From positions 4,650,001-4,714,000 of the forward strand of contig NC_015635.1 in the NCBI RefSeq assembly GCF_000270245.1: a stretch of DNA of 64,000 nucleotides. The letters are read 5' to 3'. Below are positions 60,380-64,000 of this stretch, piece by piece. The notes under the pieces were generated by a model. It was given only the letters and a program-made list of their open reading frames with translations. It was not told the DNA's origin and did no database searches. Numbering within the stretch: the first letter of the stretch is position 1; each line of letters begins with the position of its first letter. The position numbers were made by a program, and so were the translations under genes. The stretch is from Microlunatus phosphovorus NM-1. Lineage in GTDB: Bacteria; Actinomycetota; Actinomycetes; Propionibacteriales; Propionibacteriaceae.

Positions 60380-61645
60380 ATGCCTCAGTTCCAACCTCGA
60401 CGCCTCCTCGCTGGGACCGCTCTGCTGGCCGCACTCACCCTCAGCGTTGTTGGCTGCGGCACGATCCCCGACGCAGGCGGTGCGACCGCACCCGGCGCAC
60501 ACACGGAGTCTCAGGCACCAACCACCGGCAACGGACCGGTCGAAGTGCCGGCTACGCCGTCCAGCACGCCTACCCCGGATCCGGTGGCGCTCACCCCCAA
60601 CGTCAAGAACAAGGCCAAGAACGTCAAGGTCAGCACGGTCGTCTCGGTGAAGGCCGGCAATGGCAAGCTCGACAAGGTGACGCTGCGCTATGCCGGCGTC
60701 AGCAAAGGCAAGGCGATCAAGGGCAGCGTCGATGGCACGCTGGCGAAGGACAAGGCAAGCTGGACCGCTGGTGACCGGCTGGAGCCGTCGTCGACGTACA
60801 CGCTGACCATGTCCGGGAAGAACCCCGAAGGCCAGCAGACCGTCACCAAGACCACCTTCAAGACCCAGGCGCTGACGCTGCAACAGCAGACGTTCGCCCA
60901 ACTCCAGCCGTGGAAGGGTGCCACGGTCGGTGTGGCAATGCCGGTGATCTTGACCTTCGACGTGCCGGTGAAGAACCGCAAGGAGTTCGAGAAGCACCTG
61001 TCAGTGACCAGCAGCCCCAAGCAGGGTGGCAGCTGGAGCTGGTTCTCCGACAAGGAGGTCCACTTCCGGCCGAAGAACTACTGGAAGCCCGGCACCAAGG
61101 TCACCGTCAATGCCGACGTCAACGGACTGAACGCGGGCAACGGGGTCTACGGCCAGAACTCCACTTCGTCCTCCTTCAAGGTCGGACGATCGCTGGTCAC
61201 CAAGATCAACCTGTCCTCGAAGCAGGCGAAGGTCTACATCGACGGCGACCTGGAGCGCACCATCCCGATCAGCGCCGGCAAGGCAGGCTGGCGGACGCGC
61301 AGCGGCACCAAGGTGATCATGGAGAAGCTGCCGGTGACCCGGATGACCAACGAGATGATCGGTGCCGACGAGTCTTACGACCTACAGGTCAAGTACGCCA
61401 TGCGGATCACCTGGTCCGGTGAGTTCCTGCACGCTGCACCCTGGAACTCCGGCAACTTCGGCCGGGTCAACGCCAGCCACGGCTGTGTCGGGATGAGCAC
61501 CGCGAACGCCGCTTGGCTGTTCAGCCGAGTGCAGATCGGTGATCCGGTGGTCATGACCGGGTCCGGCCGCGGGTTGGAGAAGGGCAACGGCTACACAGAC
61601 TGGGACGTCTCCTGGTCGCAGTACAAGAAGGGCTCCGCTCTCTGA
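60380..61645 (+). CDS. L,D-transpeptidase lipoprotein
   Basis: 421 residues from ATG 60380. Signal peptide and lipobox LTLSVVGCG (Cys26). Two Ig-like domains follow a Pro/Thr linker. The YkuD catalytic domain ends with the active-site motif SHGCVGMST (Cys369, His367), after an LHAAPWNSGNFGRVNA segment typical of mycobacterial LdtMt enzymes. It should form 3-3 peptidoglycan cross-links outside the membrane and resist most beta-lactams. Confidence 0.94.
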   Translation: MPQFQPRRLLAGTALLAALTLSVVGCGTIPDAGGATAPGAHTESQAPTTGNGPVEVPATPSSTPTPDPVALTPNVKNKAKNVKVSTVVSVKAGNGKLDKVTLRYAGVSKGKAIKGSVDGTLAKDKASWTAGDRLEPSSTYTLTMSGKNPEGQQTVTKTTFKTQALTLQQQTFAQLQPWKGATVGVAMPVILTFDVPVKNRKEFEKHLSVTSSPKQGGSWSWFSDKEVHFRPKNYWKPGTKVTVNADVNGLNAGNGVYGQNSTSSSFKVGRSLVTKINLSSKQAKVYIDGDLERTIPISAGKAGWRTRSGTKVIMEKLPVTRMTNEMIGADESYDLQVKYAMRITWSGEFLHAAPWNSGNFGRVNASHGCVGMSTANAAWLFSRVQIGDPVVMTGSGRGLEKGNGYTDWDVSWSQYKKGSAL

Positions 61646-61716
61646 CGACGTCTCCGCCCGCCACGGGCGGATGACACCCACGGGCCACGAACGGCCCGCC
61701 GATTCGCAGGTCGGCC

Positions 61717-61739
61717 GGCAGATTTTTCGAAAATCTGCC
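61717..61739. terminator. Palindrome between convergent genes
   Basis: GGCAGATTTT and AAAATCTGCC flank a 3-nt loop TCG. It lies 72 bp after the transpeptidase and upstream of the end of the AI-2E gene, so it may terminate both directions. Confidence 0.7.
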
Positions 61740-61917
61740 ACACAGGCCCAGAATCAGATCGGCTAAATCGCGTGAGGCGAATGTTGTTGTGCGTCCAATT
61801 ACCAGAATCCAGGCGCCGAGGAAACTCGCGTACGACGGCATCGGCCAACCACAGACGACCAGAGGTCAGGCGTCAACCGGGTACGGCTTGCGCCTCCGGG
61901 CCACAGACGTACGTAGG

Positions 61918-63366
61918 TCAGGCCGGTGCTGCTGCGTCGGGGTCTGCTGCCAGCCCGGCTGACGATGCGGTGCGCGCCGCGTCATTCGCCTGGCGATAGA
62001 GCTCTTGGATGAAGGTCTTCACAAAGGCGAGGATCGGCACCGCGACCAGGGCGCCGACGATACCGGCGACGATGATGCCGATGGCGATGGCGAGCAGCAC
62101 CGCCAGTGGATGCAGATGCACCGCTCGACCGAGCAGCAAGGGCTGCAGGATGTGGCCCTCGACCTGCATCACCAAGATGATGCCGGCCAGCATGATCAGC
62201 GCCTGCACCCAGCCGACCGCGACCAGGGCGACCAGCACCGCGACGAAGCCGGACACGAACGCACCGACCAGCGGAATGAACGCACCCAGAAACACCAGCG
62301 CCGCCAGAGCAGGCGCCAGCGGCAGACGCAGCGCAAGGGCCACGATCAGCACGCCGATCGCGTCCACCAGGGCGACGATGACGGTCGCACGGACGTACCC
62401 GGACAGCGACTGCCAGCCGCGGATCGCGGCCGCATCGGCCCGCGCCTGCGCGGCCTTCGGCATCAGACCGATCAGGAAGCTGAAGATCCCGCGGCCGTCG
62501 TAGAGGAAATAGAACAGCGTGAACAGGCAGATCGCGATGCCGGCGAGGAAGTGACCGACGCTGGTCCCGATGTCGCCGGCATACCGGGTGATGGTGCTCT
62601 GGCTGTCGATCAGGAACTGCTGGATCCGGTTGCCCCACTCGTCGATGTTGAACCAGTCGTCACTGATTCCGAACGGGCTGTTGCGCAGCCAGTCGATCAG
62701 CTGGCTGAACCCGACGACGACCTGGCCGCTCAATACGTCCGCCTGGCCGGCGATCGAGTTGATGATCAAGGTGAGGGCCAAGGCGATCAGCGCGATCCCG
62801 GTGAGCAGGGTGGCCGCGGCGGCCAGCCCCCGCGCCAGTCCCCAGCCGTGCAGCTTGTTGGCGACCGGCTTCAGGGCAGCAGCGAGCAAGATCGCGACGG
62901 CGACCGGGATGATGACCTCGGACAGGAATCCCAGGATCCAGCCGATGAAATAGACCAGCCCCGCCACCAGGAAGATCCGCCAGGCCCAGGCTGCCGCGAC
63001 CTTCAATGCGTTCGGCACCGCCCGATCGGACGCGGCGGCGCTAGAGGTGATCGTGACCTCGGTCTCGATCGGTGGGACGACCGGCGGCAGGTCGGCCTCG
63101 AACAGACCCCGCCGGGGCAACAGCGGCCGTGCGTCCATGGGAGCCTCGGGCCAACCCGACTCGGATCGGTCCCCGCCCGGCGGATCGATCAACGTGGAGT
63201 CCTCCGAGTGCGGCACGTCGCTGTCGGCCACGCTCTCACGATCGATCTCACTCTCGAGGATCGCGTCCGCAGCAGGAGTCTCGGCCTCCGATCCGGTCGT
63301 GTCCGCCGATGTGCCCTTGTCGCCACGAGCGCTCAGGCGCGCCCGAAGACTCTTGCCCAAGTGCAC
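61918..63366 (-). CDS. AI-2E family permease
   Basis: 482 residues from GTG 63366, which has a strong AAGGAGG 6 bp upstream. A 120-residue hydrophilic, acidic N-terminus (SEDSTLIDPPGGDRSESGWP) precedes the AI-2E transporter core: WILGFLSEVIIPVAVAILLA, GHFLAGIAICLFTLFYFLYD and the family motif FLGAFIPLVGAFVSGFVAVL. The family includes AI-2 exporters and Na+/H+ antiporters; substrate unknown. The unusually long N-terminus may be regulatory. Confidence 0.9.
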   Translation of the reverse strand: MHLGKSLRARLSARGDKGTSADTTGSEAETPAADAILESEIDRESVADSDVPHSEDSTLIDPPGGDRSESGWPEAPMDARPLLPRRGLFEADLPPVVPPIETEVTITSSAAASDRAVPNALKVAAAWAWRIFLVAGLVYFIGWILGFLSEVIIPVAVAILLAAALKPVANKLHGWGLARGLAAAATLLTGIALIALALTLIINSIAGQADVLSGQVVVGFSQLIDWLRNSPFGISDDWFNIDEWGNRIQQFLIDSQSTITRYAGDIGTSVGHFLAGIAICLFTLFYFLYDGRGIFSFLIGLMPKAAQARADAAAIRGWQSLSGYVRATVIVALVDAIGVLIVALALRLPLAPALAALVFLGAFIPLVGAFVSGFVAVLVALVAVGWVQALIMLAGIILVMQVEGHILQPLLLGRAVHLHPLAVLLAIAIGIIVAGIVGALVAVPILAFVKTFIQELYRQANDAARTASSAGLAADPDAAAPA

Positions 63367-63525
63367 CCAAGTCCTCCTTCTTCTGACATCCGCCGGCAGG
63401 CTGCCATCCCCCACGCTATCGCCGACCAAAAAATCGGGTCCGCGCACCGATGCCGATCAGGAGCGGACGCACCTCAAACCTGGCGCGGGCTCAGGTGAGT
63501 CTTCTCCTGGTCGACGGGGCCATCA

Positions 63526-64000
63526 TCAGGCTCGCGCCCCAGTCAGACCCAACTCGACCACCGAGTCCACGAAATCGTCATCGATCGGTTCGTCGGTCAG
63601 CAGCAACCGTACGTAGATCGGGCCGGTGAACACTGAGAGGACAGTGGCCGGTGGCAGATCCGCGCGCAGCTCACCGCGCTCCGCGGCACGAGCGATCACT
63701 TCCTCCCCGACCCGGAAGCGGGCGGTCCAGACCTGACTGACGACGGCGGCGATGGCGGGCGATCGGGACGCATCCGCGACAAGCGCCCGGATCTGGATCC
63801 GGGTCTGCGGATCGGCGACGTACGCGGCGATCGAGTGCAGCAGCGCTTTCAGATCGCCTGCGACGTCCCCGGAGTCCGGCGTCGGGATCGCGTCGGCCGC
63901 CGCCTCGACCAGCGCCTCGGTGACCAACCCGTCGAGGTCGGGCCAGCGACGGTGCACCGTCGAGCGATGCACGCCGGCCCGGTCGGCGATCCGCGAGGCG
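63526..64000 (-). CDS. TetR-family regulator (cut by window edge)
   Basis: The visible part starts inside the helix-turn-helix (RIADRAGVHRSTVHRRWPDL) and runs to the stop at 63526, about 158 residues. The ligand domain (DLKALLHSIAAYVADPQTRI, SVFTGPIYVRLLLTDEPIDD) resembles TetR_C_11/C_16 types. The beginning of the gene lies beyond the right edge. The target is unknown; the AI-2E gene is downstream on the same strand. Confidence 0.87.
   Translation of the reverse strand, partial: ASRIADRAGVHRSTVHRRWPDLDGLVTEALVEAAADAIPTPDSGDVAGDLKALLHSIAAYVADPQTRIQIRALVADASRSPAIAAVVSQVWTARFRVGEEVIARAAERGELRADLPPATVLSVFTGPIYVRLLLTDEPIDDDFVDSVVELGLTGARA

Noticed and set aside
1-64000. tRNA, rRNA or riboswitch genes
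   Set aside because: Reading the intergenic gaps on both strands showed no cloverleaf, rRNA-like or known riboswitch sequence; a covariance-model scan would settle this.

Overview
The window reads as a chromosomal segment of a high-GC Gram-positive actinobacterium. The support is mycothiol-conjugate amidase (Mca), the actinobacterial families DUF4245 and DUF4307, frequent GTG/TTG starts, many 4-bp ATGA/GTGA gene overlaps, and an IdeR/DtxR-type iron box. The gene mix would suit Propionibacteriales (Microlunatus-like), but that is an inference without a database. I found no rRNA, tRNA, CRISPR array, transposase or prophage.

Layout. 1-4.7 kb: leftward glycan cluster of three glycosyltransferases and an ABC exporter cut by the left edge; the first glycosyltransferase is frameshifted. 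5-6.6 kb: a YCII/DGPF protein with its ECF42-type sigma factor. 6.8-16 kb: pepN, an epoxide-hydrolase-like enzyme, a CopC/YcnI surface-protein operon, yaaA, a VOC protein, a transglutaminase-like protein and two GNATs. 16.1-21 kb: a phospholipase-D-fold protein, a TauE/SafE permease, a striking HigB-acetyltransferase chimera with a HigA stub, and a VapBC module. 21.1-29.9 kb: ychF, an M18 aminopeptidase, a 131-bp tandem repeat array, rmuC, a cell-surface protein, ispH and xseA-xseB. 30-41.3 kb: mainly housekeeping genes (GlxA-type regulator, DUF4245, fumC, phoH2, cis-prenyltransferase, PAQR protein, DUF255 protein) with one damaged FitAB-like module.

41.5-48 kb is the clearest accessory stretch: small unknown genes, an HTH/PIN toxin-antitoxin pair, a large 2-oxoglutarate/Fe(II) oxygenase, a Fic protein with four upstream sequence repeats, and the wreck of an RNA ligase gene. 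49-54 kb: an ArsR regulator coupled to an AHSA1-YCII fusion, an iron-box-controlled siderophore-binding lipoprotein without its permease, and a MacB-like ABC exporter. 54-64 kb: mca, DUF4307, greA, a DUF2089/DUF4097 pair, a MarR-regulated multidrug exporter, an L,D-transpeptidase, an AI-2E family permease and a TetR regulator cut by the right edge.

Three themes recur. (1) Toxin-antitoxin modules in different states: VapBC and HTH/PIN look intact, FitAB is frameshifted, and HigBA is dismembered and fused to other genes. (2) Two dispersed repeat families: a 131-bp unit in tandem at 23.6-24.0 kb with relatives at 28.3 and 54.2 kb, and a palindromic family built on ACTTCGCACCA at 6.7 and 28.2 kb. 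(3) Three reading-frame breaks, each explained by loss of one base, in or next to a short G run; one of these genes also has a large deletion and is certainly a pseudogene. Coordinates come from reading the sequence by eye; family names come from recognised motifs, not from searches.
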